Made by a program: the position numbers and the translations under genes. Shown piece by piece: positions 32,959-43,769 of a stretch of 64,000 nucleotides of DNA. Under the pieces are notes generated by a model, which saw only the letters and a list, made by a program, of their open reading frames with translations, was not told where the DNA came from and searched no databases. The stretch comes from Ascaphus truei (taxonomy: Eukaryota; Chordata; Amphibia; Anura; Ascaphidae): the NCBI GenBank assembly GCA_036426205.1, contig CM071570.1, forward strand, positions 144,382,015-144,446,014, given 5' to 3'. Position 1 is the first letter of the stretch. Every line of letters starts with the position of its first letter.

Positions 32959-33389
32959 ATGGCCGCAAGGCGTGGGAAGGGTGATGCTGGTGTGAGTGGG
33001 TGGGTGAGTGGTGAGTACGCGTCTGAGTGAACGTAGGATTCAGGGGAGTGCTGTGGCTGCGAGTGCGAGTGGTGTTGCTGGGAGTGCGAGTGCTGCTGGT
33101 AGCTCTGTTGCTGGTGCTGCTGTGGTGTCTGTTGCTGGTGCTGATGGGGTGTCTGCTGCTGGTGCTGCTGGTGTGTCTGGTGGTGGGGTGGTTGGTGGTG
33201 GCCCGCTTTTGGAGTCTCTTCCATTGGAAGAAGGAGAGTCCAATCAGCAGCAGCCAAGCTCTGGGCCTGCACGTATTCGGAAGAAACGTATTGAGCGGCC
33301 ACGTAATCCTAGGTTCAATGAAGAGGAAAACAGAGCTCTTGTCACAGGGATTCTGTAGCACTATGACTGTCTGTATGGGCATTTGCTAG
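32959..33389 (+). pseudogene. Harbinger Myb/SANT gene, exon 1 (frameshift and stop)
   Basis: The ATG at 32959 opens MAARRGKGDAGVSG, which shifts frame near 33000. The main frame then runs through a low-complexity Ala/Gly/Val/Ser stretch coded by repeated GCTGGT (about 33060-33200). Next come a basic RIRKKRIERPR and the first SANT helix FNEEENRALVTGIL. A TAG at 33356-33358 interrupts the domain, after which HYDCLYGHLL continues to a textbook donor (CTAG|GTAAGT, 33390). With exon 2 the domain matches the Myb/SANT-like type found in PIF/Harbinger accessory proteins and their host-captured relatives. The protein would guide the transposase to DNA. Broken at two places, so not functional as read. 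Confidence 0.75.
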
Positions 33390-33739
33390 GTAAGTCTATC
33401 TTTGCATTGATTCTTCAAAGACATGTTATCCTAGGTCATTTGAGATCTCTTAATATCAAAATATTATTCTATAATATCTATCAATTAAACTTAATTGTTA
33501 CACACATATTCCTTCATGCTTTAGAACGACCATAACAATCAGTGTAAAAAGTTTGGCAAAGTTCATACAATATTCATGCAAGCTTCCTTACATTTGTATG
33601 TTTACACGTAAATGCTCATGTGGTACACATATTACACCTAAACCAGCATGTTTGGTATCTCTTGGAACAGGTAGCAGTTTAGGAAACTGCTCGTTTTTAT
33701 AATAATAATAAACGTCATATATTTTGTATGTATTTCAAG

Positions 33740-34045
33740 GGCGGACAAGTTCAGCATCAAAAAAAGAAATGTGGGATCAAATAACCTTGGCTGTGACTGC
33801 GTGTGGGAATCATGTCAGGGACCGGCCGAATTGTCGGAAGAGATTCGATGATATCAGGGCAAACTTAAAGAAAAAAATACAAGCACAACGGATGCATGCT
33901 TCTGGCACTGGAGGTGGGCCACCAGCACAAGCTCTAATCTTAACACCTTTGGAGGAGCAGATGCGGGAAAAATTTCTTCCTGTCGTCGTGGAGGGTTTGC
34001 CCGGGGACAGAGATATCGGAATTTATTCTGCTCCATTTCCACTAG
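33740..34045 (+). pseudogene. Harbinger Myb/SANT gene, exon 2
   Basis: The acceptor TATTTCAAG at 33739 joins in phase with exon 1. The exon supplies helices 2 and 3 of the domain: KKEMWDQITLAVTACGNHV, then NCRKRFDDIRANLKKKIQAQ. After that a flexible GTGGGPPAQALILTPLEEQM and a C-terminal tail end at a donor (CTAG|GTGACA, 34045/34046). The C-x-KR-x-DD-I-R-x-K pattern is typical of the recognition helix in this group. No stop interrupts this exon. Confidence 0.8.
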
Positions 34046-34173
34046 GTGACAAATGTTTCTGTACTAGGCGTGTCGTAGGTTACAGTTCGTATCTATATTT
34101 CCGCTGCAACTTATACTTTCTTCCCAATATAAGCATACCTACATATATATCTGTATATATGTCTCTCTCTCTA

Positions 34174-34179
34174 TATCTG

Positions 34180-34232
<53 letters not shown>

Positions 34233-34233
34233 A
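34174..34233. repeat. (CTAT)n microsatellite
   Basis: About 14 tandem CTAT units in the intron. Confidence 0.97.
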
Positions 34234-34298
34234 ATTATATCTTGTTGTCCTACAAAAAGTAAAAATTAATATATATGGTGGCAAAAGGTGGCACTGAG

Positions 34299-34411
34299 TG
34301 CTCATTTGCATGTCATTTCCCAGAATCCCTTGCTGCAGTGGAAGCGATGTATGCTGGGCGATAATGGGGAAAGACAGGGTTGCAGACCTGTCTAAGACAT
34401 GCAAATGAGCA
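34299..34411. mobile_element. Short MITE, TGCTCATTTGCATGTC termini
   Basis: 16-bp inverted termini TGCTCATTTGCATGTC flank a 113-bp element with CTTTCCCCATTATCGCCCAG on one strand. A partial copy is at about 49908-49975. Confidence 0.75.
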
Positions 34412-35881
34412 TACAGTAATATTTACAGTTGCTTTATATATATATATAGATATATATCTCTCTGCGTGTGTTTGGAAACATGTATTGGCTCAGCTATCGT
34501 GGATGATATCATTATGAGTAAACATACACAACTTGACCTGCATGAAGGGATTATTTGTATTGATCTTCCAAATAACACACACTGCAACCTTCTACCTTAC
34601 AAAGCATTCAACGTCTTTGCCCTATAGTTGAAAGCAGAATATATGTGTGAATCTTTGTACAAACAATGGGTTAACATGCATAACCACAAAGCACATCCGC
34701 ACTCATTGTTTGTCACAGTAATGTATAACTTCGTTATACTGTGTCTGTACACACAAATGCCTAATTCACTTTTTCATGTATGTGTCGATACATATATACA
34801 TATATACATATAATATATATATATAAATTAGTGATAATCTATGTTACACCTATAAACAGGCCATTACTGCCTCATCAAGTCTTGCATGGAAGATTGTGCA
34901 TTCAAAGGCGAACATTCATAATTTGCACAAACCCATTTCGTTATGTTTAATTAAAGCTCTTTTTTCGCTTCATGTAGTATACTGAGAGCATAAATAGGAA
35001 CATGCACCATATGGTACTTAATTGTGTTCATATGTAGCTCACTTCAGATTTTTATTTCGCTCATGTACCGGTGTGTGAAACCAGCTGCAATTAATATGTA
35101 ATCACAGCATAGAGGAGAACACAGGGGGTGGGGTTGGGAACTGAGCCAGATCACAGGGTCACGTTACGTTCACGTTTTGTGGGACGGCTTACAGGTGGTA
35201 GAAACAAATAAAAGGTCAGGGTGCTGTCACGTCTTGGGGGAGGAACTACAGTTGTTAGAAGCTGACAAGGTGAACAGAAGTTCATCACATTCATTTGAAA
35301 TGGTAATTCTCTGAAGACTTTCACCCACCAGGCCACTATATATGAAAATGTACGTTAGTCATTCGTTCACTCATATCTTCTTTTTACCTTATAGATACAC
35401 CACATTAACACATCAGTACCATCTGCGAGCTACACACTGCATGTGTTGATGAGTGTCAGCCACATTGAGCGCTACACCTGCTTCTCTTAAATGTTCACAC
35501 AGATCACTAAAAACATTCATTCACATTTCCAGAATTAGGTACTGAATTATATGCAGAGTCAACTTTGCTGTCATGGTAGTGATGTACATTATTATTGTTA
35601 GATTACTACACAACATATGCAGTGTATGTACAACAGAACACGTAATTTTACAATGCATTCCTGCATGAACATTGTATGTTGTATGGTTTTTACAATAAAT
35701 GTGCCAATTAGGTTCACATGTACATTGATGTTAAGATGGATAATGTACAGCTTGCCAGAAACATATCATTGTCATTTCGTTATGTGATGCTGATATTTAG
35801 CCATAAATACTCCCACTACACAAACTTAATGTTAATTATGTACACATGTCAATAAAATTCTTATGTTATTCTTCTATATAG

Positions 35882-35995
35882 TTGCTCCTGAAGCTCATGT
35901 GTCACCTGACACTGAACATGTCTCATCACCTGTGTATGAGGTTCAGCACATCTAATGTGTACATTTGTAGATGTTAATTTGCCATGCTAAATAAA
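35882..35995 (+). pseudogene. Possible alternative last exon of the SANT gene
   Basis: The acceptor TTCTATATAG precedes an open stretch joined in phase to exon 2, coding VAPEAHVSPDTEHVSSPVYE then VQHI and a TAA at 35953-35955. AATAAA lies 35 nt downstream (35990-35995). No internal donor keeps phase with exon 4, whereas exon 2 splices directly to exon 4 in phase, so this looks like an alternative terminal exon. Confidence 0.45.
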
Positions 35996-36300
35996 TGCCT
36001 TTCACATGTAATTAACTTCACATCAGTTATTGTCACAGAAGATGTAGTGTTTCCTGACAACATGTATTGTGTGTGTTGTAAACTACCAGCTAGGAGTTGT
36101 GAGGTTACAACAAACTTTCATTCATTCTTCTTTCACACTGAGTCAAAACATCATTGTTACTTCAAGCATAAACTTTTAATTTGACACAAATTAAAAATTA
36201 TGGAAACATGTTATGTGTTACACTATGAGAACAACTATCATTATATTGAAAAACAAGTGAAAGTTCCATGGCAGTTCATAATGTCTTTCTTTATTTGTAG

Positions 36301-37190
36301 AACAAGATGTTGCTACTCAAGGACAAATTCACTCAAGTGACCATGAAGATGTTCCCACTCCTGGATTAACCCAGCATTCAAGTCCTCCTGCTCGTGACAC
36401 CTACTCAGTTATTGCAGCTTCTGAAGAAAGAATCTTGGGTGAAGAAAATCGTCGCCATTCAGAAATGATGTCAGTGCTTGAAAGGATGATATCACTGCAG
36501 GAAAGGTCAATATCACAAATGTCACAAATTGAAAGAGTCATCATCCAAGTTCCTAAAGAAATCCAAAATGTAAACAGGACATTACAAGCATTAGTTGTGA
36601 ATCTAAGACAAGCAAATCAGTTGCGAATTACAGCAAGAGAACAACAATTCCACTTTACCCCATCTGAGGATGGATCTTTACATGCTGCTACTTTTTCTCC
36701 AGAGTCATCAGTTCTTCATTCCCCAGATCTGGATGATAACGGTACAGTAGGTGCAAGTTCTGTGCAGGTCCCTCTCAACATCCAACCGCTTACATCTGTT
36801 CAAAATCAGGAACGGACACCTACAAATGAGATACGAAAAAGAAAGTTGGGGCAACAATTACTACTAACTAGCTTTTGGAAAAAGATTAAAACACCAAAAC
36901 AAGAAACTGCTCCACCATCAGTCGTGCAATGTTTAGCAACTGCTTCACAACTGCCACAGGCCACACCCAGTGCCCCTGAAGTGCAACAGCCCACACCCAG
37001 TGCCACTGAAGTGCCACAGCCCACATCCAGTGCCCCTGAAGTGCAACAGCCCACAACCAGTGCCACAGAACTGCCACAGGCCAGTACAAGTTGTACAGTT
37101 AAGGCCAAAGTACTTGGCAAAGGGAAAAGGCAAACACAACAACAAACAAGCAGGCCTGTGACTCGCTCTCAAAAGGATAAACAAAAATAA
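36301..37190 (+). CDS. Harbinger SANT gene, last exon (coiled coil and repeat tail)
   Basis: The acceptor TTATTTGTAG at 36291-36300 opens a 296-codon frame without stops that joins exon 2 in phase. It begins EQDVATQGQIHSSDHEDVP. A helix with heptad hydrophobics follows (ERMISLQERSISQMSQIERV, about 36480-36600), probably a coiled coil for dimerisation or transposase contact. Next is a Ser/Pro region, a basic block (RKRKLGQQLL), four 11-residue repeats of the type SAPEVQQPTPS (about 36965-37085), and a basic C-terminus (TRSQKDKQK) that could be a nuclear signal. Harbinger SANT proteins commonly end in a coiled coil. The long open frame contrasts with the two breaks in exon 1. Confidence 0.65.
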
Positions 37191-37735
37191 ATAACCATAT
37201 TCACTAAATTTGTTGGTGTCCTGGTGGTGTTTACTGCAGACTATTTCATGAATAGTGTATGTATGATCATGTACAGATGCTTGATAACATTCAAGTATGT
37301 CCTTGTACACATGAATGTTTAGAAATGCTCACTGACTGAATTAAGTCATATTTAATAACATATGAATATGTATTAATCATCAGTTGATTAATGGTACAAC
37401 ATTATTACACACTTGCCATGTTAATAGAAGCTGACATTCACTTAGCTCTTGTTCAAGATGAGATGTATGTGTTTTTTTTTAGTAATGTAGATAGTCATTT
37501 CATGCTAATATTATTGACATACAACTTTAAGTAACTACCCATATAACAGCATACATTTTGATGTTGTGTTTTCTGGTGTCTTAACTATGTAACACATTAC
37601 TTACTTTAATCTTCTTTCATAGTTCATAATGTTGGCATGTGATCATGTATGATTTTTGGTTACAATAACAGATCTGTAAGTGTGTATGAATATATCTTTA
37701 TTATCTCTGTATCTCTATGGATATATGTATACACA
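37191..37735. other. AT-rich DNA after the SANT gene, no gene seen
   Basis: No coding signal. Confidence 0.45.
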
Positions 37736-37791
37736 CACACACAGTGTGTGTGTGTGTGTGTGTGTGGGTGTGGTGTGTGTTGTGGGTGTGT

Positions 37792-37823
<32 letters not shown>

Positions 37824-37899
37824 GTGTGTGTGTGGTGTGTGTGTGTGTGTGTGTGTGTTGTGTGTGTGTGTATATTCACTGATATATATATATATTATA

Positions 37900-37935
<36 letters not shown>

Positions 37936-38000
37936 CTATATATATATATATATAGTTATAATATATATATTCTTATATATACTGTATATATAAAAATATC
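37736..38000. repeat. (TG)n then (TA)n microsatellite
   Basis: TG/GT-rich tract at about 37744-37872 followed by a TA-rich tract to about 38000. Open frames here are artefacts. Confidence 0.97.
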
Positions 38001-38121
38001 TCTCACACTGTTGTCAGCAAACAGGCCTTCTGTTAGTGAGATATAAATGTTAGGACACTTTCTAAAATTATGGTATCACTATGATTGAGCCCCTAATTCA
38101 CTGAGCTGTATTTAACTTGCA

Positions 38122-38153
<32 letters not shown>

Positions 38154-38475
38154 CATACATACAGATGCGCGCCATTTTTTGCGCTGTCATGGGTCCGACA
38201 GTGTGGTCCTTTCTGCATTTGCCTTCGACAGAGTCTCTCTTGGCACCCGGGGCGGTGACCTTGAGAAGGCTTTGCTGAGGAGGGAGTGCAGATGGATCGT
38301 GCAGTTGGGCACCATGATACCACGTGGTCTCAATGACTACCTCGGATTTGCTATGTTTTTATAACTATTGCCCCTCTGATTTGATTTGTTTTCTTACACC
38401 TTGGTCTGTAAATTTCCTAATGCTTGGATTTTCACTCTGTCCCTCCCATACAGTATATGCTGATACTGTGAACTA
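38001..38475. other. No gene seen
   Basis: Short TA run at 38128-38152. Remaining DNA unassigned. Confidence 0.45.
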
Positions 38476-38831
38476 CAGTAGAGGCAACTCTTATTCTAAC
38501 AAAAACCAGTGGCAATTCCCCAAAAAAACCAGGAAACACCCAGGTACATTCTGAATACATGCCTTAAACTTTCCTTAAACTAGCCCCAGCATTTCTTCAT
38601 TGATTAATGGCCTATCAGATTAACAGTAGGGGTCCCTGGCAGTCCCATTCAAACTGAATTGGACTGCCAGGGATCCCTGCTGTGTTAATCCTATGGGTCG
38701 TTAGTCAATGCAGAAATACCTTAAAAACTGCTCAAACTAGCCCAGAACATACCCAGCACATACCCAGCACATACCCAGAATGTAACCCGGCTAGTTTACG
38801 GCAAATGTTAGAATAAACGTTGCCTCTACTG
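38476..38831. mobile_element. pogo/Tigger-like MITE with TA target site
   Basis: Inverted termini of about 25 bp, CAGTAGAGGCAAC..TTATTCTAAC, at both ends, flanked by TA at 38474-38475 and 38832-38833. Internal palindrome CCCTGGCAGTCC...GGACTGCCAGGG and a short tandem CATACCCAGCA. Non-coding. Confidence 0.82.
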
Positions 38832-38875
38832 TAGCATCCCTGTTCAAGACTGACGGTCCGTGGTTGCTGTGGACC

Positions 38876-39016
38876 AATGCAATGTGATCATCTTCCCTAC
38901 ATCAGGAAAATCCATGGAAACTGTTCATCTACAATAGGAGCCGTGCCTATATGCAATATGACCATCCCTTCTACATCTGGAGAATCCATGGGAATTGCTC
39001 ATTTACCACAGAACCT
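38876..39016. repeat. Two-copy tandem of about 70 bp
   Basis: CAATGTGATCATCTTCCCTACATC and CAATATGACCATCCCTTCTACATC start the two units, each with GAATCCATGG or AAATCCATGG. Confidence 0.65.
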
Positions 39017-40513
39017 GCTTTTTCATCCAGTCGTGGAGAAGGATATTTCTAATTGGATTTCGGTCATAATTACAAACTCTATGTACCTACGGATTCAACA
39101 TAGGCGTTGCTCTTACCAGGATGTCTTTAACTCCATTGTGTTCTTTCTACTCGCTCGAAAATGTTTTCGTATACCTTTTGGTTTGCATACATTGCAACTC
39201 AGTGCATTTAATTTGTATAATTGCTCCACACACAATGTGGGACAGTCAACCGGTGGTTAATTTGGGAATTAACTCTAACATTATGTGCAAGCTATGAAAA
39301 CAGATTCATGCTCTGGATCATTAATATTTTGAACCTAACAATGTCAGTTCCTAACAATGTCAGTTGCCTCCAGACAGTGATATTGCCTCACAGTGTGGCG
39401 TAAATAATGCCTTTATGTTTCTGCTAACTTGCAGCAGTGCAGTCTAAGCAATGATACTATAGATATATGCCACTAACCACGAATTATGCAATGGCACTCT
39501 AGCCAACTTACAGGTATATGGCATGCACCTCAGATATTTTTTCCATTAAAGGAAAATGATGGGTGACAAAGAGATACACAACTGACGTAACTCTGCTCCG
39601 GGATGTGTACCTATTTGCACCTATAACCATGCTGTCCTTTGCCACGTTAAGTTGGTCATTGGAACCCGCACTTATGTATCCTAAAAAACATTTACTAACA
39701 TGCATGGATTTGCGCTTAATATAAACATCTCTCGACTTATTATGTGCCTTACAATTATGGAAGGAAAATTATTAAGCAATCTGCATGGTTGCTCTCCTAA
39801 TACTAAACTTTGTGGGGCTATATCTGTGATTCATCCCTAAACAATGTTAGGTGATATTGGAGGATCTCCTGGTTAGGATGTGCCCCTTCAGCTCAGCAAT
39901 AGATCGATATTACAGTGATGTTGTTTGTAATATTAGCTGTGTTTGTACGCTTTCATTAGATACCTGCAAGTACCCTTTTAGCAGTAACCATCCTGCTTTA
40001 TTGAAGAGAAGGAAGTGTGTCTTTCTATTCCGTATTGATATGACTGTTTCTGTAAATTGTTTACATGGTTGCTATGACAACTGCATGGCATCACACGCAT
40101 AGCATGATGACGTCACACGTGTTATGCGATGACGTCAGGTGCATCACACGTTTATTCGGTTTATGGACCAAGTAGGCAGCTGTATGTTAGTTGCAATCTT
40201 CCATTTCCCTCCCCTCTGTCTTATGGTTGCCTCGGGCCACTGTGGGAGGCTCCATGTCGCTTGTGGAGCTACGAAGCTCACAGCGTCATGACGTCACACG
40301 CACCACCCCTTTATTTACATAGGGACTGACGTAGTTAGCAGCATGTGACCGAAACAGCCCAATGGAATCCCCAGCTTTTCGGAATAGACCTAATGACGCT
40401 GTATCATCAGCAGACACCCCTTCCCTTCACAGCTGCTTGCAATTTTTAGATTTGTATGGCGCGAATTTGACTGCTAATATTTTCCTATAAAATCTAGCTC
40501 ATTTCCTCCCTCA
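39017..40513. other. Unassigned; right part likely PLE 3' region
   Basis: No recognisable domain. 40090-40320 has repeated TGACGTCA-like words (ATGACGTCACACG three times). The end of the stretch leads directly into a hammerhead motif. Confidence 0.4.
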
Positions 40514-40559
40514 CCACTCCCAGAAGAAGACAGTTTCTCGTCGAAACGCATTGGAGTGG
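40514..40559 (+). ncRNA. Hammerhead ribozyme-like motif
   Basis: Stem I is CCACTCC (40514-40520) with GGAGTGG (40553-40559), seven perfect pairs. The core CAGAAGA is one change from CUGAAGA. Stem II is GAC/GTC around AGTTTCTC, then GAA (40543-40545), stem III ACGCAT (one pair after CpG decay of ACGCGT) and T40552 at the cleavage position. The change at core position 4 should abolish activity. An AT-rich PLE-like tail with TTTAATAAAAATTCTTTTG follows to about 40940. Confidence 0.6.
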
Positions 40560-40950
40560 GAGTCTTGCTGAGGGGGGCCCCTACCTTTTTCCACCTGACA
40601 TGGAGTTTTGACCTACCTTTCTGCCTGTGACATCCATACACTGAGTGGTGACGTATTTTTCACTCTGTTACTTTTATAACTTGTGAACCCACACTATGCA
40701 ACCATTGTACAGCTGATATGGTGATTTTTCATGTGGTCACAAGATTGCAGTGTAGGTTGATTGTTATACAGGTGTGCTCAGACAGAGCCCCCTGTGTCCT
40801 GTGCATGTCTTGCTCTGGATCTAAACTTAGATCCTTGCCTCCAGGTCCACATTGTCTAGGTAGTGTTGAGCCCCCCTCACCTTTTAACTTTATCCCCTGT
40901 TTTACTCACTTTAATAAAAATTCTTTTGTTACACTTTAATCTATGTCCGT
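40560..40950 (+). mobile_element. PLE 3' tail downstream of hammerhead motif
   Basis: Same layout as after 7402: about 380 nt, ending in an AATAAA-bearing AT-rich stretch. Confidence 0.45.
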
Positions 40951-41119
40951 GTGCTATTTATAAGGTTGCTTTCCCTCCGTTGCTTTCATATTTATTTAAC
41001 CTTTAGCACCACTGTTAAGTCTAATCACACATGACTTACTAACAGGTGTTTTGGACACCACTGACTTAAGTGTAGAGCGATATTTCTGTGTGTTATAATA
41101 TATATATACATGTAGAGGT

Positions 41120-41323
41120 ATCACATGCGGAACAAGAGACAGTCCTGTTGGTGAACATTTCTCTGACTCTGGCCATAAGATGAACGATCTGAGGGTTGCC
41201 ATACTCAAAGGTAATCTTAAAACACTGAAAGAGAGACGGTTGCATGAATACAAATTTATGCAACTGTTCGGGACACTTAGCAGTGGCCTAAACAGAGATC
41301 GAAATTTTATGAGTCATTACTGA
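41120..41323 (+). pseudogene. PLE GIY-YIG endonuclease, C-terminal fragment (second PLE family)
   Basis: The plus strand codes DSPVGEHFSDSGHKMNDLRV, then ILKGNLKTLKERRLHEYKFM and GLNRDRNFMSHY followed by TGA (41321-41323). The HF...GH..DL.V.IL.G....ERR..E.K pattern and the terminal GLN.D..FM.HY are typical of GIY-YIG C-termini in fish and amphibian PLEs. The glutamate in HEYKFM is the likely metal ligand. The GIY-YIG half-motifs themselves are missing, because the copy is truncated at a TATATA stretch (41098). Its 3' end at 41761-41850 matches 17195-17300. Confidence 0.75.
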
Positions 41324-41760
41324 CACAAGTGAACTCTCTTCCCATGAGCGCTATAAGCCATGTCTGTACATACTGTGCTATATGTATGCACACACAGCTG
41401 TCTCTCACACATACTTATACTCCTTGTTTTTCCATCCCTATACACCAATAGGGACCATAGTATCCACACACACTTTTAGTTATGCTACTAACTACTCTCA
41501 CGTTTCCACCCCACCCACCACACCATTTATATCCGCTCTCCCACTCCACACACACCTTTTGTAAAGCACTGTATTACTGTGGACTCTCCATTCATATTAA
41601 TTCAAACTGATACACATACACACTCTTTCATCACTTGCTTTCAGGAACCTTTTGACACCTCCAGCATAAAAACATCCACACCGGGGGAAGGACCACACAG
41701 ATAACATTCCAATAGACACTGTTTATAGTATAGCTTTTGCTTGCTTCATTCATTGTAACA

Positions 41761-41850
41761 TCGCCGGAAGAAGAGATCAGTGTATCTCCGAAAGCTCGCA
41801 CAATAAAAGCATTTCGTTAGCCCACAGAACGGTATCATCTATTTATTTTT
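41761..41850 (+). ncRNA. PLE 3' end with degenerate hammerhead-like motif
   Basis: CCGGAAGAAGAGAT (core one or two changes from CTGAAGA), stem II GAGAT/ATCTC, then CGAAAGCTCGCAC, AATAAAAGCATTTCG and GGTATCATCTATTTATT at the terminus. Shared with the minus-strand end at 17195-17300. Confidence 0.45.
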
Positions 41851-41859
41851 TGATTATAT

Positions 41860-42365
41860 ATATATATAATCAGAATGAACAGTACAGGCCTTTAATGGCT
41901 CAAAAGAGGCCTTGTTTGTCTGTTAATACAACTTCTAACACAGCTGACTCAAATAGGCCCTCAAACATCTCACCCAGTAATGTTATGAACTGTAATGAAC
42001 TGTTAAGATAATTACAAACAAGGCCTGTTTGCACACAAGCAGCCTTCAATGTACTATATAGATATATATTTATATATATATATATATATATATATCTATA
42101 TATATATATATCTAGAGATAGATAGATAGAGTATACTTATTATCATATTCTATATATATATACGCTATATATCTTATATCTATAATTCTATACGCTTAGA
42201 TATATAGACCTATATATATCTAATATATCTTACATATCTATATACATATATATATCTACACACAATATATAGTTAATTATATATAGATAAATATATATGT
42301 TGATATATTTATATATATCTAATTATATATATATTTATTTCTATATATACATATATCTATATCTA
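41860..42365. repeat. TA-rich low-complexity region
   Basis: TATATA, GATA and TCTA tracts, with a non-repetitive island at 41880-42050. Confidence 0.9.
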
Positions 42366-42797
42366 TGTATTTATCAAGAGAGACTAACAGAGAGAGTCAA
42401 AGAGAGAGAGAAACAGAGAGAGAAAACAGAAAAAGAGACAAACAGAGATGTGTGTGTATGGTTAAATCTAGCTAAGTGTAAACAGAAATCTGTTCATCAT
42501 AGCACTCTAGATGATTTCACACACATTGTTATTCTAATTCAAAGAGTTTACTTGTTTTGCACATGTTGATTGCCTAAGCCGAAATTAAAGTTTCGATTCC
42601 TGTGAAAAGAGTATCTTACCCAAAGAATTTCAGCCAATTATTGTAACCAATTTCTTGTGGGAGAAAACCTAGGCGTATAACTGCTAGGTTGTATTATAAC
42701 CTTGGAAGAAACCGCGAAGATAACATGTAACTATTCACACATTCAGCAGACATCCGAATGCGTTCAACTTAACACAACGTACACTTGGAGAGAAGAA

Positions 42798-43436
42798 ATG
42801 GCAGAAGCTTCCACATTGCACAGCCATCAACATAAATCATACAAATTTATGATTTATGAAGCAATCGAATCAACGCCAGAGAAAAGTGCAAACGTGGCCA
42901 AAATCTATGACTTGATCCAAAAGAAATATCCATATTACCAAGAACCTGACACACAACGAAATTTTAAAACTTCTGTACGATTCACTTTATCCGCAAATGA
43001 ATGTTTTGAGCGTGTCTATGATCGTCTAGATCAACGATATGGATGCTGGCATGTTGCGCCATCATTTAAACTTACCATGGAACATGGAACATATCTTCTG
43101 TTAAATAGCATATTTTTGCCTAATACCAGTGGCACTGAAGCCGCACCGACTGTCGCGTCTGCTGATATACCTGCACCCTCCATTCAGCTAGACTAGATGC
43201 AAGATGGACATAACTACTATGATATGTATCCAAACTTATATGGGCAATACCAATGTGGATGGGAAAACAACCAACAACTGTACGTACCTCCGGACGTCTT
43301 GTTTGAAGAAGCCACTGCAGATTCATATGACGCCCTCATGGAGATGTGTGTGATTCAGGATTCAACGGTTGCCTCAACCATGGATGATACTGTTGTGCCT
43401 TCCTGGAGCGTGCAGTTGCAGCCAAATCAGTTTTGA
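42798..43436 (+). CDS. Divergent forkhead (winged-helix) domain protein, one in-frame TAG
   Basis: The ATG at 42798 has a good context (AGAAGAAATGG). Residues about 14-86 align with a forkhead domain: SYKFMIYEAIESTPEKS (helix 1), KIYDLIQKKYPYY (helix 2, the IY..I...PYY signature), NFKTSVRFTLSANECFERV (helix 3) and GCWHVAP (wing 1 strand). In classical FOX proteins helix 3 reads NSIRHNLS; here it is TSVRFTLS, so the asparagine and histidine that contact DNA bases are both replaced. A TAG at 43194-43196 follows residue 132. The same frame then continues for 79 codons (with Tyr/Asp-rich and acidic segments, VIQDSTVASTMDDTVVPS) to TGA at 43434-43436. Either the protein ends at TAG or one mutation cut a protein of about 211 residues. 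It lies in the same region as Harbinger genes, with no host exons around it. Subfamily cannot be assigned. The frame also extends upstream to 42702. Confidence 0.75.
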
Positions 43437-43765
43437 CATCTACAAGAATTTTAAATACAAATTTCGTTATGCCATTACTCAAGTTATATGTCTACATTAA
43501 TAATATACACCATTTGTAAGCCAAATGAGTGGATACAGCTTAACATTGCAGACAGGCTTACATGTAGCGTGCACAAAGACATTATTTCCTATAACAATAT
43601 ACTACATGACGAACCATTAGTACACATTGGTGACGGAGTCCTAAATCCTAGATTATTATCGCTTTTAAAGTATCATTTCAACATGTTACACTAACTGTAA
43701 CACACACCTCATTGTTTAGCATTCAACATATAAAAACAAAGTGTCGCCCACATATGATGTGGGAC
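43437..43765. other. AT-rich DNA after the forkhead frame
   Basis: A 68-codon open frame at 43488-43694 has no recognisable domain and is not supported as a gene. Confidence 0.4.
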
Positions 43766-43769
43766 CGTG

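Noticed and set aside
32922..33382. Gln/His-rich open frames on the minus strand opposite SANT exon 1
   Set aside because: Antisense shadow of the GCTGGT repeats; the plus strand has the recognisable domain and splice sites.
37649..38046. Cys/Val-rich open frames
   Set aside because: Translations of a (TG)n/(TA)n microsatellite.
43488..43694. 68-codon frame downstream of the forkhead frame
   Set aside because: No domain, no splice or poly(A) context that supports it.
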